The position numbers and the translations under genes were made by a program. The notes beneath the pieces are model-generated. The model was given only the letters and a program-made list of their open reading frames with translations, searched no databases and had not been told where the DNA came from. This document shows, piece after piece, positions 34,647 to 43,304 of a stretch of DNA of 43,466 bases. Positions within the stretch are counted from its first letter, which is position 1. Every line of letters begins with the position of its first letter. The stretch is from Rubrivivax sp. (GTDB lineage: Bacteria > Pseudomonadota > Gammaproteobacteria > Burkholderiales > Burkholderiaceae_C): assembly GCA_021297985.1 (NCBI GenBank), contig JAJTGU010000165.1:1-43466 (forward strand), given 5' to 3'.

Positions 34647-35480
34647 CTAGCGCGGGCCGCGTTCGGCCAGATCGGCGGCGAGGCAAAGGTCGTCCCAGGC
34701 CTTGGCCTTGTCTGCCGGGTTGCGCAGCAGATAGGCCGGGTGGTAGGTCACCACCAGCGGTACGCCCTGGTAGGCATGAACGCGTCCGCGCAGCTTGCCG
34801 ATCGCCTCGTCGCTGCGCAGCAGGGACTGGACCGCAAAACGGCCCATCGCCAGCACGATGCGCGGCTGGAGCAGGTCGATCTGGCGCGCCAGGTAAGGCT
34901 CGCAGCGCGCCAGCTCATCCGGTGTCGGGTTGCGGTTGCCGGGCGGGCGGCACTTCAGGGTGTTGGCGATGTAGACGCTGCGCGCGGCCGGCCGCGCGCC
35001 ATCGTCGGCGCGGCTCAAGTCCAGCGCCGCCAGCATGCGATCAAGCAGCTGGCCCGCTGCGCCGACAAAGGGCTCGCCTTGGCGGTCCTCTTCGGCACCC
35101 GGGGCCTCGCCGACCACCAGCCAATGGGCCTGCGGGTGGCCGACGCCGAAGACGGTCCGGGTCCGGCTCTCGCACAGGCCGCAGGCCCGGCAGCCCGCGA
35201 CCACCTGCTGAAGCGCCGGCCAGTCCAGAGTCGAAACGGCGCCCGCCGCAGAAGCCGAAGCGGCAACCGCCACCACGGGCGCAGGGGCAGGAACAACAGC
35301 GGATACCGCAGGCCGGATCGGTACCGGGGTTGGCGCTGATGTGGGCGCGGGTCGGACCTTCAGCGGCGCGGGTTGCCGTTCGGGCGGCATGGCCTGCGAC
35401 GGCGCTGCGACGGCGCCACGGGCCCAGACGCGCAGCCCCATGCGCTCGAGCATGCTGCGCTGGCGCTCAGACCACGGCAT
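34647..35480 (-). CDS. Family-4 type uracil-DNA glycosylase
   Basis: A 277-residue DNA repair enzyme removing uracil from DNA. Catalytic motif A reads GEAPGAEEDRQGEPFVG, and the C-terminal motif is TYHPAYLLRNP. Four cysteines fit a 4Fe-4S cluster: CRACGLC ahead of motif A, and the pair in NTLKCRPPGNRNPTPDELARC. The N-terminal ~80 residues hold a Pro/Ala/Val-rich linker (about 22-80) joined to a short conserved tip (MPWSERQRSMLERMGLRVW), a layout common in Burkholderiales. The start at 35480 has AAGGA five bases upstream; the ATG at 35486 would sit too close to it. It overlaps the end of rimI by 14 bases, giving a tsaB-rimI-UDG operon. Confidence 0.92.
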   Translation of the reverse strand: MPWSERQRSMLERMGLRVWARGAVAAPSQAMPPERQPAPLKVRPAPTSAPTPVPIRPAVSAVVPAPAPVVAVAASASAAGAVSTLDWPALQQVVAGCRACGLCESRTRTVFGVGHPQAHWLVVGEAPGAEEDRQGEPFVGAAGQLLDRMLAALDLSRADDGARPAARSVYIANTLKCRPPGNRNPTPDELARCEPYLARQIDLLQPRIVLAMGRFAVQSLLRSDEAIGKLRGRVHAYQGVPLVVTYHPAYLLRNPADKAKAWDDLCLAADLAERGPR

Positions 35481-36027
35481 GGCCATCCTTGCCACGTGAC
35501 TCGGGCTCACGGATGCCGGACCACGCCCCTTGCGGCAACTCGATGCGCATCAGCACCGCGTCCTCACGCCGAGTCGCGCCCGGGTAGTAGCCACGGCGAC
35601 GACCGACCTCCGCCCAGCCCCCCGCACGGTAGACCTCCCGCGCCCGCGCATTGCTCTCTCGAACCTCGAGCCAGAGACTCATGAGACTCAGCCGTCGCGC
35701 ATGGTCGTGCAGGCGCGCCAGGGCCAGGCGCGCCAGGCCGCGACGCTGCCACGGCGGCGCGACGGTGAGGTTGAGCAGGTGGCACTCGTCATGCACGCGC
35801 ATTGCGACCCAGTACGCCAGCAACTCGCCCTCATCGTTCCAGGCGGCTTCAGCCAGATAGCCGGCACGCAGCGAGTCATCGAAGTTGCCGCGGCTCCAGG
35901 GGTGGCTGTAGGCCCCCACTTCGACAGCCATCACAGCGTCCAGGTCGGCCCCGCTCAATGCGCGCCACTGCAACGCCAGTCCGGCTGTGAGCCCGGGGGC
36001 CTGCCCGCGACACCGTTCGCCCGCCAT
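35467..36027 (-). CDS. rimI: Ribosomal-protein-alanine N-acetyltransferase (RimI)
   Basis: A 186-residue GNAT acetyltransferase expected to acetylate the N terminus of ribosomal protein bS18. The acetyl-CoA-binding motif is LTVAPPWQRRGLARLALARL; SLWLEVRESNARAREVYRAGGW and GRRRGYYPG are typical RimI elements, and the N-terminal EVGAYSHPWSRGNFDDSLRAGY also fits. The N-terminal 20 residues are extra compared with the common ~150-residue form. It starts five bases after the tsaB stop and overlaps the glycosylase gene, so the three are co-transcribed. The tsaB-rimI pairing is conserved widely in proteobacteria. Confidence 0.93.
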   Translation of the reverse strand: MAGERCRGQAPGLTAGLALQWRALSGADLDAVMAVEVGAYSHPWSRGNFDDSLRAGYLAEAAWNDEGELLAYWVAMRVHDECHLLNLTVAPPWQRRGLARLALARLHDHARRLSLMSLWLEVRESNARAREVYRAGGWAEVGRRRGYYPGATRREDAVLMRIELPQGAWSGIREPESRGKDGHAVV

Positions 36028-36032
36028 CGCGT

Positions 36033-36815
36033 TCAGGCCTGGCTGGCGGCACGCGCCGCGTTGCGTTCGGCCGTGGTCTGGGCGACCTTGTCGCGCAGGT
36101 ACAGCGGCAAGGCGGCATCGGCGGCGATTCCTGGGCCGGCCTTGGCGGCAGCCAGGGCCAGGTTCAGCAACGCACGAGCCCGGTCACGCTCGTGCGCGAA
36201 GCCGTCAACGCCTGCGGGCAGGGCCGGCCACCGGTCGACCAGCGCGGGCACCGCGAGCGCCGATCCGCACAGCAGGCGCCGGCCACCGCCCGGCGCTGTG
36301 GTCGGCCACGCGCGGGCCCACAGCGGCGCCAGCCCGGCGGGGTCGAACAAGCCCTGCTCGATCACCACCTGCCAGCCCTGGCCGGCCTGCCAATGCCAGG
36401 CGCCGGCATAGACCTCGCCCATGCGCGCGTCCATGGCCACCGCGGCATGCACCTCGGCCGCGTCGGCGTCGGCTTCGGTGTCTGTGTCGGCGAGTTGCAG
36501 GCGTGCGTCTTCCGCGACCAAGGCCAGGCTGTCCAGCGGCCACACCGGCACGTCCAGTCCGAAGGCCAGCCCCTGGGCGACGGCGCAACTCGTGCGCAAC
36601 CCCGTGAAGGCCCCCGGTCCGCGCCCGAAGGCAATGCCATCCAGCGCCTGCCAGTCGATGCCGGCTTCGGACAGCAGGCGCTGCACGGACGGCAGCAGCG
36701 CCATCGACGCCTGGGCGCCGCCGGGACCGTTGTGGTGCCAGCGCCCGTCCCGAGTGGCCAGCGCACAGGCCAGCGCCTCGGTCGAGGTGTCGAACGCGAG
36801 CAGGTTGGCCGGCAT
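36033..36815 (-). CDS. tsaB: tRNA t6A-modification protein TsaB
   Basis: A 260-residue protein of the ASKHA fold that supports TsaD in threonylcarbamoylation of tRNA A37. The N terminus LLAFDTSTEALACALA, the loop GRGPGAFTGLRTSCAVAQGLAFGLDVPV and AVAMDARMGEVYAG are diagnostic. A long frame extends upstream to 37613, but the ATG at 36815 gives the standard start; the extension is the shadow of the EamA gene. It begins two bases after the EamA stop and is followed at once by rimI. The other universal t6A protein, TsaC/Sua5, is encoded 4 kb away in this window. Confidence 0.95.
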   Translation of the reverse strand: MPANLLAFDTSTEALACALATRDGRWHHNGPGGAQASMALLPSVQRLLSEAGIDWQALDGIAFGRGPGAFTGLRTSCAVAQGLAFGLDVPVWPLDSLALVAEDARLQLADTDTEADADAAEVHAAVAMDARMGEVYAGAWHWQAGQGWQVVIEQGLFDPAGLAPLWARAWPTTAPGGGRRLLCGSALAVPALVDRWPALPAGVDGFAHERDRARALLNLALAAAKAGPGIAADAALPLYLRDKVAQTTAERNAARAASQA

Positions 36816-36817
36816 GC

Positions 36818-37801
36818 TCAAGTTGCCGTCACCACCGGCGCCGGAACGGTCGACGCGACAGTGGCCTGGCGCAGCCCAAGCAGCAGACCCAGGGTGACGC
36901 AGGCCAAACCCCACAGCGCAGCGACCTGCAACGGCTCGCCAAGCAACGGCACGGCCAGCAAGGCCGCCGTCGGCGGGACCAGCGAGGTCAGCATCGTCGT
37001 GCGCACGGGGCCGAAGGTCGCCACCACCTGGGTGAAGCACAGCCCTGCGATCCACATCGCCACAACGCCCTGGAACGCGGCATGAAAGGCGATCTCGTGC
37101 CACGGCGCGGTCGTCAGCAGGCTGCCCAGACCGAAGCCCGCCACCAGGATCGGATACACCGGCACGGCCACCACCAGGCAACCGGCCGCAATGGCCATCG
37201 TGGCGTCGAGCGCGCCGACACGCCAGCGCCGGCACAACACGCCGTAGGTCGCCCAGGTCACGGCGGCACAAACGAACAGCAGGTCGCCGCGCCAGGTGCC
37301 GGAGCCGTCGGCACCGGTCGCCGCGGCCCACAGGCTGCTGCCACCGACCAAGGCGCCGCCGAGCAGGATCAGCGCCAGGCCCGCAATGCGCCAGCGGCCG
37401 ATCCTTTCGCCCAGAACCAGCAGGGCCAGCAGCGCGGTCCACAGCGGCAAGGTGCCGGGCATCAGCACCGCGCCATGCGCTGCCGGGGCAAAGAAGAAGC
37501 CGCTGTAGGCCAGCGTGCAGTAGCCGAAGCCGGCCGTCGCCGCCAGCGCCGAGATGCGTTTCAGCGCGACCCGGCCACCCCCGAGACGGGCCATCAGCGT
37601 CCGCCCACGCCACATCAGCAGCGGCAGCGCAATGGCGCCGGCGCCGGCAAAGCGCAACCAGGCGATGTCCAGTGGCGACAGCGAACGTGTCGCACTGGCA
37701 CGGCCGACGAGGATGAACGTCGTCCAGATCGCCAGCACGCCAAGCGCCGAGAGGGCGCCGATGACGAGCGAGCGCCGGCTCAGGGGACTGGAGACCAACA
37801 T
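36818..37801 (-). CDS. EamA/DMT-family transporter
   Basis: A 327-residue inner-membrane protein with ten predicted membrane helices arranged as two five-helix EamA repeats. Family signs are the start of helix 1 (ALGVLAIWTTFILVGRAS), LDIAWLRFAGAGAIALPLL, LLVLGERIGRWRIAGLALILLGG at the end of the first repeat and LLGEPLQVAALWGLACVTLGLLLG in the second. It probably exports a metabolite or amino acid; the substrate cannot be deduced. The ATG at 37801 is preferred over a TTG at 37834. It stops two bases before tsaB and so may head the tsaB-rimI-UDG transcript. It is divergent from dacB across 62 bases. Confidence 0.9.
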   Translation of the reverse strand: MLVSSPLSRRSLVIGALSALGVLAIWTTFILVGRASATRSLSPLDIAWLRFAGAGAIALPLLMWRGRTLMARLGGGRVALKRISALAATAGFGYCTLAYSGFFFAPAAHGAVLMPGTLPLWTALLALLVLGERIGRWRIAGLALILLGGALVGGSSLWAAATGADGSGTWRGDLLFVCAAVTWATYGVLCRRWRVGALDATMAIAAGCLVVAVPVYPILVAGFGLGSLLTTAPWHEIAFHAAFQGVVAMWIAGLCFTQVVATFGPVRTTMLTSLVPPTAALLAVPLLGEPLQVAALWGLACVTLGLLLGLRQATVASTVPAPVVTAT

Positions 37802-37863
37802 CGTGGGGTCGAGTTTAGGCCGTGGGGTCCGCAAACCCGTCGGCCGACGACCAGAATCCAGTC

Positions 37864-39402
37864 ATGCGCGACACGACCCCCCTCAGCTCCCGAACGCGGA
37901 CCGCACGGGGGATGGCGCTCGCGGGCCTGGCCAGCGTCGCGCTGCTGAACGGCGCCACGGCGGCGGAGACCGAGCCCGGCGCCAGCGCCCTGCCCGCCCC
38001 GATGCGTGAGGCACTCGCCCGTGCAGGTCTGCCACTGGAAGCGCTGCACGTGGTCGTGCAACCGGTCGACAGCCGACAGGCGACGATCCGCCACCGCGCC
38101 GATCTGCCGGTCAACCCCGCCTCGCTGGCCAAGCTGGTGACCACCGCTGCGGCTCTGGACCGCCTGGGCCCGGCCTTCCAATGGGCAACGCCGGTGTGGC
38201 TGGAAGGCACGGTTGAAGGCGGCGTGCTGAACGGGGCGCTGCACCTGCAAGGCCGCGGCGACCCGAGCCTCGTGGTCGAGCGCTTGTGGCTGCTGCTGCG
38301 CCGCGTCCAGGCCCTGGGCGTGCGCGAGATCCGCGGCGACATCGTGCTCGACAGCAGCCTGTTCGCGATGCCGCCGCGCGACCCCGGCGCCTTCGACGGC
38401 GAGGCCCAGCGTCCCTACAACGCCCAACCCAGCGCGCTGCTGGTCAACCACCACGCCGTTCAATACCGCTTTGTGCCCGACGCGGCTGCCGGCGTGGCGC
38501 GCATCGCCGTCGAGCCGCCTCTGGCCGGGCCCGCTCCCCCGGCAACACTGCCGCTGTCCAACGGGCCTTGCGGCGACTGGCGAGCGGCACTGAAGGCCCG
38601 CTTCGACGCCGAAACCGGCACCCGATTTGCCGGAGCCTACCCCGCAAGTTGCGCCGAGCAGGCCTGGTTCGTGGCCGACCCGCAGCCGGCGAGCTTCAAC
38701 GCCCGGGCCATCGAAGGCCTGTGGCGCAGCCTGGGCGGCACGCTTGGGGGCCAGGTCCGCAACGGTCCGCCGCCAGCCCGCCGGGCCGACTTCGAGCAGC
38801 TCTCGCCGACCTTGGCCGAGGCCGTGCGCGACATCAACAAGCTCAGCAACAACCTGATGGCCGAACAACTGGCCTTGACGATGGCCCTGCAGGCCAGCCC
38901 TGGCCGACCGGCCACGCCAGGTGCGGCGCGCGTGCTGCTGGAGTCATGGCTGGCGGCACGCCTGGGGCGCGCCGAACTGCCGGCCGGGGAGTTGCTCGTC
39001 AACGGTTCCGGGCTGTCGCGCGACAGCCGGCTCAGCGCCGACACGCTGGCGGCGTTGCTGCAATCGGTGTGGTCTGGCGCCCAGATGCCGGAGTTGCTGG
39101 CGTCGCTGCCGGTGGCAGGCCTGGACGGCACCTTGCGTCGCGCCCAGCCGGCCACGGCGCACTTGAAGACCGGTTCACTGCGCGACGTGTCCGGCGTTGC
39201 CGGCATCGTGCGCTCTGCCGATGGCAGCCGGCACGTCCTGGTCGCCATCGCCCAGCACCCGAATGCCTTTGCGGCGCGTCCGGCGCTGGAGGCACTGGTG
39301 CAGCATGTCGCAGGCCGCGAAGGCGTTGCGCGGACAGCGCCGCCGCCGCGAAAGCCGGTGCCGGTGAAGAACCGGCCGGCCGCCGTCAAGCCGGCTCGCT
39401 GA
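37864..39402 (+). CDS. dacB: D-alanyl-D-alanine carboxypeptidase/endopeptidase (PBP4, DacB-type)
   Basis: A 512-residue periplasmic enzyme that trims and cuts peptidoglycan cross-bridges. A signal peptide ends near residue 33 (LLNGATAA). The catalytic SxxK is Ser87/Lys90 in NPASLAKLVTTAAALD, the SxN motif is in DINKLSNNLMAEQLA and the KTG motif in HLKTGSLRDVSGVAG. The large insert between SxxK and SxN, with GRGDPSLVVERLWLLL and YNAQPSALLVNHH, is characteristic of class C low-molecular-weight PBPs. The C-terminal tail is Pro/Lys/Arg-rich (about the last 25 residues). The frame is open from 37822, but the ATG at 37864 precedes the signal peptide. Confidence 0.95.
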   Translation: MRDTTPLSSRTRTARGMALAGLASVALLNGATAAETEPGASALPAPMREALARAGLPLEALHVVVQPVDSRQATIRHRADLPVNPASLAKLVTTAAALDRLGPAFQWATPVWLEGTVEGGVLNGALHLQGRGDPSLVVERLWLLLRRVQALGVREIRGDIVLDSSLFAMPPRDPGAFDGEAQRPYNAQPSALLVNHHAVQYRFVPDAAAGVARIAVEPPLAGPAPPATLPLSNGPCGDWRAALKARFDAETGTRFAGAYPASCAEQAWFVADPQPASFNARAIEGLWRSLGGTLGGQVRNGPPPARRADFEQLSPTLAEAVRDINKLSNNLMAEQLALTMALQASPGRPATPGAARVLLESWLAARLGRAELPAGELLVNGSGLSRDSRLSADTLAALLQSVWSGAQMPELLASLPVAGLDGTLRRAQPATAHLKTGSLRDVSGVAGIVRSADGSRHVLVAIAQHPNAFAARPALEALVQHVAGREGVARTAPPPRKPVPVKNRPAAVKPAR

Positions 39403-39412
39403 TCGCGCCTGT

Positions 39413-39438
39413 CTCGCCGACCGCGCCGACCGGGCGAG
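39413..39438. terminator. Candidate hairpin between convergent dacB and SGNH genes
   Basis: CTCGCC (39413-39418) and GGCGAG (39433-39438) form a 6-bp stem with a 14-base G+C-rich loop in the 45-base convergent gap. No T-tract is present, so it is only a weak terminator candidate. Confidence 0.25.
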
Positions 39439-39447
39439 CAGCGCCCT

Positions 39448-40416
39448 TCAGAACGGATTGCGTCGCGCGCGGTCCGCAGCCAGGCTGCCGAGTTGGTTCT
39501 GCCCCGCACTGGACATGCGTGTCTCGTCGGCCCAGAGGTAGGTGTTCGCGTCGGTGAACGGGCGCAGTGTGGCCGTCGTGCACTCCGGCAGCGCGACGAT
39601 GCAGATCGGCGTCGAGATGTCGACCAGGCCGAAGCTCGCCGGCGAACGGCCCATGGCCTGGATCGTCAGGTCGAGTTGCGCCAGGCCCACGAAGCGACCG
39701 TCCAGCAGCACCGATACGCCGAGTTGCTCGTTGAACGCACGCGACATGCGGCCGAGAAGCGCGGCGCGGTCTGAGCCCGGATTGGCGGCGTTCTCGACAG
39801 CCGCCAGTGCCGAGAACTGCATGTCCGGAATGTTCGAGACGATGACCCGCCCGCCGAGAGCCACGATGCCGTTGACGACCAGGGCCATCTGGCGTCCACG
39901 CTCGCGAGCGGCCGCGACCAGGGCCGCTTCGCCAGTGGCCGGGAACTGGCGGTACAGATCGACGATGTCGTTGACCCCGGCAAACGCCGTGATCAGGTCC
40001 TTCTCACGGAAGCCACCCGCCGCGACAACGGTGTTGATCTGCGCCGCAAGATCGGACACGCGCGCGCCCGCCACTGCGTACGTGAAGGCCTTGACTTCGA
40101 TGTTGTTGGGGTTGCAGCCCGCGAACACAAAGCCGTACACGCCGGCCACCTGCTGGATCCAGATCGGACGAACCGAGCAGTCGAGCGTCAGGTTGTCGGC
40201 CTTCAGCCCGTTGACCGACCAGTAGCGGCCGTTGGCGGTGATGACGCTGGCCTCGTCGCCGAACGAGATCACGCGCTGTGCGACAAAGGGATCGAACTGG
40301 GTGGTGCTGCCGCCGCAGGCTGCGAGCAGCGTCGCCGCAGCCAGGGCCCAGGCGTTGCGCAGGCGGCGCCCGGGTCGGGGGATCGAGTGGGACACGGTGG
40401 CGGCAGTCGGTTGCAT
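39448..40416 (-). CDS. SGNH/GDSL-fold lipoprotein lacking catalytic Ser and His
   Basis: A 322-residue probable lipoprotein with lipobox LLAAC (Cys34). Block I of the SGNH family is recognisable as RVISFGDEASVI, but the nucleophile Ser of GDS is Glu55. Block III is intact (FAGVNDIVDLY, Asn149). Block V keeps the Asp of DxxH (YLWADETRMSSAGQ, Asp297), but His is Arg300. Both triad positions other than Asp are therefore lost, and the protein is probably not an esterase of the usual type. ATG 40416 is preferred; an ATG at 40482 would add 22 Arg-rich residues. It is convergent with dacB and 110 bases behind tsaC on the same strand. A binding role is possible but is inference. Confidence 0.8.
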   Translation of the reverse strand: MQPTAATVSHSIPRPGRRLRNAWALAAATLLAACGGSTTQFDPFVAQRVISFGDEASVITANGRYWSVNGLKADNLTLDCSVRPIWIQQVAGVYGFVFAGCNPNNIEVKAFTYAVAGARVSDLAAQINTVVAAGGFREKDLITAFAGVNDIVDLYRQFPATGEAALVAAARERGRQMALVVNGIVALGGRVIVSNIPDMQFSALAAVENAANPGSDRAALLGRMSRAFNEQLGVSVLLDGRFVGLAQLDLTIQAMGRSPASFGLVDISTPICIVALPECTTATLRPFTDANTYLWADETRMSSAGQNQLGSLAADRARRNPF

Positions 40417-40525
40417 GGGGAGCGGGGCAGCAGCGGGGAAGCGGTCAAAGAGGCGTTCGGAGAGGCGCCGGAATGCGGTCATGCGGTCATGCAGGTTTGC
40501 CGTTCTGCCGTGTCGCCGAATCGCA

Positions 40526-41509
40526 TCAGGCGTCGGCAGCCGCGGCAGCGCGGCGAAGTCGGTCAAGCACGCCGTCCCAGCGGGCGTCGTCGGACGGCGG
40601 CGTCTCGACCCAGACCTCGGCGACGCCGAGGGTGTCGAACTCGCGCAGCACGGCGAACAATTCATGGGCAACCGCGTCTGCCGATTCGGGCATGCGGCGA
40701 AAGTTCCAGCCGGCGCCAAAGGCAACGCGTGAATATACCGCGACCCCCCCGGCCGGCCCGCCACCGCCGGAGCCGGCAGTGGCTGCTGCTGCCAGTGCGT
40801 TGGCGCCCAGCAGCCGCACGCGCGCCGTGGGCGCATAGTGCTTCTCAAGCGTGCCCGAGGCCCTGGGCGACGCGGCATCCGGCCGACCCAGGGTCTGGCC
40901 GAGCGCCAACTCGAGTTGCACGCGTGGCAACTGCCCGGGGCGCAGGAGGGCCGGCACGCCCGACGTGCAGTCGACGATCACCGATTCGATGCCGACCTCG
41001 GAGGCTCCGCCGTCGAGCACCGGAACCTGGCCGTCGAATTCGGCCAGGACATGCTCTGCGCGCGTCGGGCTGACCCTGCCGAAGCGGTTTGCGCTCGGTG
41101 CAGCGACACCGGGCACCCCCGCGGCCAGTGCCGCCGACAGGAGGCGTTGCGCCACGGGGTGCGAAGGGCAGCGCAGGCCGATGCTGGCTTGGCCGCCTGC
41201 GGCAGCGGCCGCAACGTCGGCACGGCGCGGCACGATCAAGGTCAGAGGTCCGGGCCAGAAGGCCGCCGCAAGGCGCTGCGCTGCGGGCGGCCAGACCGCT
41301 GCAAACGCGTTCGCCTGTTCGGGCGACGCGATGTGCACGATCAGCGGGTGGTCGGCCGGTCGACCCTTGGCGGCAAAGATGCCCGCCACCGCGGTGTCGT
41401 TGTCGGCCCTTGCGCCCAGACCGTAGACGGTCTCGGTCGGGAACGCCACGAGACCGCCGGACTCGAGCAATGCAACGGCGGCGTCGAGTCCGATCAGTCC
41501 CGCTTTCAT
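40526..41509 (-). CDS. L-threonylcarbamoyladenylate synthase (TsaC/Sua5 type)
   Basis: A 327-residue enzyme making threonylcarbamoyl-AMP from threonine, bicarbonate and ATP for tRNA t6A. The YrdC domain has GGLVAFPTETVYGLGARADN, IFAAKGRPADHPLIVHI, WPGPLTLIVPRR, SIGLRCPSHPVAQ and APSANRFGRVSPTRAEHV. A C-terminal Sua5 domain (about residues 225-325) follows the linker SGTLEKHYAPTARVRLL, so this is the long Sua5 form rather than the short TsaC form. It overlaps purK by ATGA (41506-41509) and belongs to the purE-purK operon. Together with tsaB it provides two of the t6A proteins in this window. Confidence 0.95.
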   Translation of the reverse strand: MKAGLIGLDAAVALLESGGLVAFPTETVYGLGARADNDTAVAGIFAAKGRPADHPLIVHIASPEQANAFAAVWPPAAQRLAAAFWPGPLTLIVPRRADVAAAAAGGQASIGLRCPSHPVAQRLLSAALAAGVPGVAAPSANRFGRVSPTRAEHVLAEFDGQVPVLDGGASEVGIESVIVDCTSGVPALLRPGQLPRVQLELALGQTLGRPDAASPRASGTLEKHYAPTARVRLLGANALAAAATAGSGGGGPAGGVAVYSRVAFGAGWNFRRMPESADAVAHELFAVLREFDTLGVAEVWVETPPSDDARWDGVLDRLRRAAAAADA

Positions 41510-42795
41510 GACCTGGCCGGCAGCACCGATAGCACCGATAACGCCGGGAGCGCCGGCAGACCCAGGCGCAAGGCCGCCTCGGACGCCGTGGCGCGAGCTT
41601 GCGCCAGCGTCTGCGCGGTCACGGTGAGATGACCCATCTTTCGGGCTCGTCTGGGCTCGGACTTTCCATAGCGGTGCAGGTGCACACCGGGCAACGCCAG
41701 CACTGACGCCCAGTCCGGCTCACGCGCCGTGGAATCAGCAACGGCGTCCGCGGGCCACCAGAGGTCGCCCAGCAGGTTGAGCATCACCGCCGCCGAGTGC
41801 TGCCGAGGTGGCGCCAGAGGCATGCCCGTCATCGTGCGCCACTGCAGTTCGAACTGCGAAAGGTCGCATCCATCCAGGCTCCAATGGCCCGAGTTGTGCG
41901 GCCGCGGCGCCATCTCGTTGGCGACGAGCCGGCCGTCGGCCAGGAGGAAGAACTCGACGCAGAGCACGCCGACGTAGCCCAGTGCCGCCGCGAGCGACCG
42001 GGCATGGGCAATCGCCGCCGCGGCCGTCTCGGGCGGCACGTCGGGCGCGGGCACCTGGGTCAGCGCCAGGATGCCGTCGCGGTGAAGGTTCTGCTGCACG
42101 GGCAGGTGGACGCAGTGGCCGTCCTGGCCGCGGGCAACGATGACACTCAGTTCCAAGGTCAGGGCGAGCTTCTTCTCCAGCAGACAGGGCACACGCCCGA
42201 GTCCGGCAAAGGCATCTCGCAGCGTGGTGATGTCGTCGACGCTGCGTTGGCCCTTGCCGTCGTAGCCCATCGTGGCGGTCTTCAGGATTCCGGGCAGCAG
42301 CGCGGCAAGGGCTGACGAATCCGCAAAGTCGGCGTCGGACTCGATCAGCCGATGCGGCGCGCAAGGCACGCCCGCGGACACGAACGCCGCCTTTTCACGA
42401 GCCCGGTGCTGGCACACGCGCACGGCCGCGGCCGAGGGCGACACGAGGCTGTTGCGGCCGGGGGTCGGGTTGTCGTCGTCGATCGAAGCCATCGTGGCGA
42501 GGGCGTCGAGCGCATCGGCCGGCACGTTCTCGAACTCGGTCGTGATCGCAAAACAGCGACGCGAGAGCTGCTGCCAGGCCCCGGGGTCGTCGTAGGCTGC
42601 GCACAGATGCTCGTCGGCTGCGGCGCCAGCGGGGCTTGCCGCGTCGGGTTCGAGCACGACGGTGCGCCATCCTGCCGCCTGAGCGGCGTGGACCCACATC
42701 CGGCCGAGTTGCCCGCCGCCGAGGACACCCAGTGTGCGCTCGCGCTGTGCAGTGGTGGCGCGAACGTCAGGCAACCCGAACCCCGGCGACGTCAT
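41506..42795 (-). CDS. purK: 5-(carboxyamino)imidazole ribonucleotide synthase PurK
   Basis: A 429-residue ATP-grasp enzyme of purine synthesis that converts AIR, ATP and bicarbonate to N5-CAIR. Family motifs are [69 protein letters not shown] and [18 protein letters not shown]. It is somewhat longer than the common ~360-400-residue form, with an N-terminal extension of about 20 residues and a Leu/Ala/Ser-rich tail. The ATG at 42795 overlaps the purE stop (ATGA), and its own stop overlaps the Sua5 start, so three genes are translationally linked. The frame continues upstream to 42855 only as a shadow of purE. Confidence 0.97.
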   Translation of the reverse strand: MTSPGFGLPDVRATTAQRERTLGVLGGGQLGRMWVHAAQAAGWRTVVLEPDAASPAGAAADEHLCAAYDDPGAWQQLSRRCFAITTEFENVPADALDALATMASIDDDNPTPGRNSLVSPSAAAVRVCQHRAREKAAFVSAGVPCAPHRLIESDADFADSSALAALLPGILKTATMGYDGKGQRSVDDITTLRDAFAGLGRVPCLLEKKLALTLELSVIVARGQDGHCVHLPVQQNLHRDGILALTQVPAPDVPPETAAAAIAHARSLAAALGYVGVLCVEFFLLADGRLVANEMAPRPHNSGHWSLDGCDLSQFELQWRTMTGMPLAPPRQHSAAVMLNLLGDLWWPADAVADSTAREPDWASVLALPGVHLHRYGKSEPRRARKMGHLTVTAQTLAQARATASEAALRLGLPALPALSVLSVLPARS

Positions 42796-43304
42796 CGCGC
42801 GAGATCCTGAGTCATCGCCTCGGCCGCTGCCGTCTGGCGCTCGCGGAACGCACACAGCTGATCCGCAAGCGCCGCGTCGCCCCCGGCCGAAGCCAGCATC
42901 GCCACCGCGAACAGCGCGGCATTGGCTGCTCCGGCAGGCCCGATCGCAAAGGTCGCCACCGGGACGCCCTTGGGCATCTGGACGATCGAGTACAGCGAGT
43001 CCAGCCCTTGCAGGTGCTTGCTGGCGACCGGCACTCCGAGTACCGGAACAGTGGTCTTGGCCGCCAACATCCCTGGCAGGTGAGCCGCGCCCCCGGCCCC
43101 CGCAATGATCGCCTTGACCCCTTGCTGGCGCGCGGATTCAGCAACCCTGAACATCTCGTCAGGCATCCGATGCGCCGAAACCACCCGCGCCTCGAACGGA
43201 ACCCCGAACTCCCCCAAAACCTCCGCCGCGGCCCGCATGGTTTCCCAGTCGCTGGAGGAGCCCATTAGGAGGAGAACAGATACAGGTTTCGCAACGTTGG
43301 TCAT
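42792..43304 (-). CDS. purE: N5-carboxyaminoimidazole ribonucleotide mutase PurE
   Basis: A 170-residue class I PurE converting N5-CAIR to CAIR, the step after PurK. Diagnostic motifs are [70 protein letters not shown] and [18 protein letters not shown]. The ATG at 43304 overlaps the stop of an upstream, lower-G+C partial gene (ATGA 43301-43304), and a G+C drop begins inside the first ~15 codons of purE. A ribosome site is not obvious ahead of this start. It heads purE-purK-Sua5. Confidence 0.97.
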   Translation of the reverse strand: MTNVAKPVSVLLLMGSSSDWETMRAAAEVLGEFGVPFEARVVSAHRMPDEMFRVAESARQQGVKAIIAGAGGAAHLPGMLAAKTTVPVLGVPVASKHLQGLDSLYSIVQMPKGVPVATFAIGPAGAANAALFAVAMLASAGGDAALADQLCAFRERQTAAAEAMTQDLAR

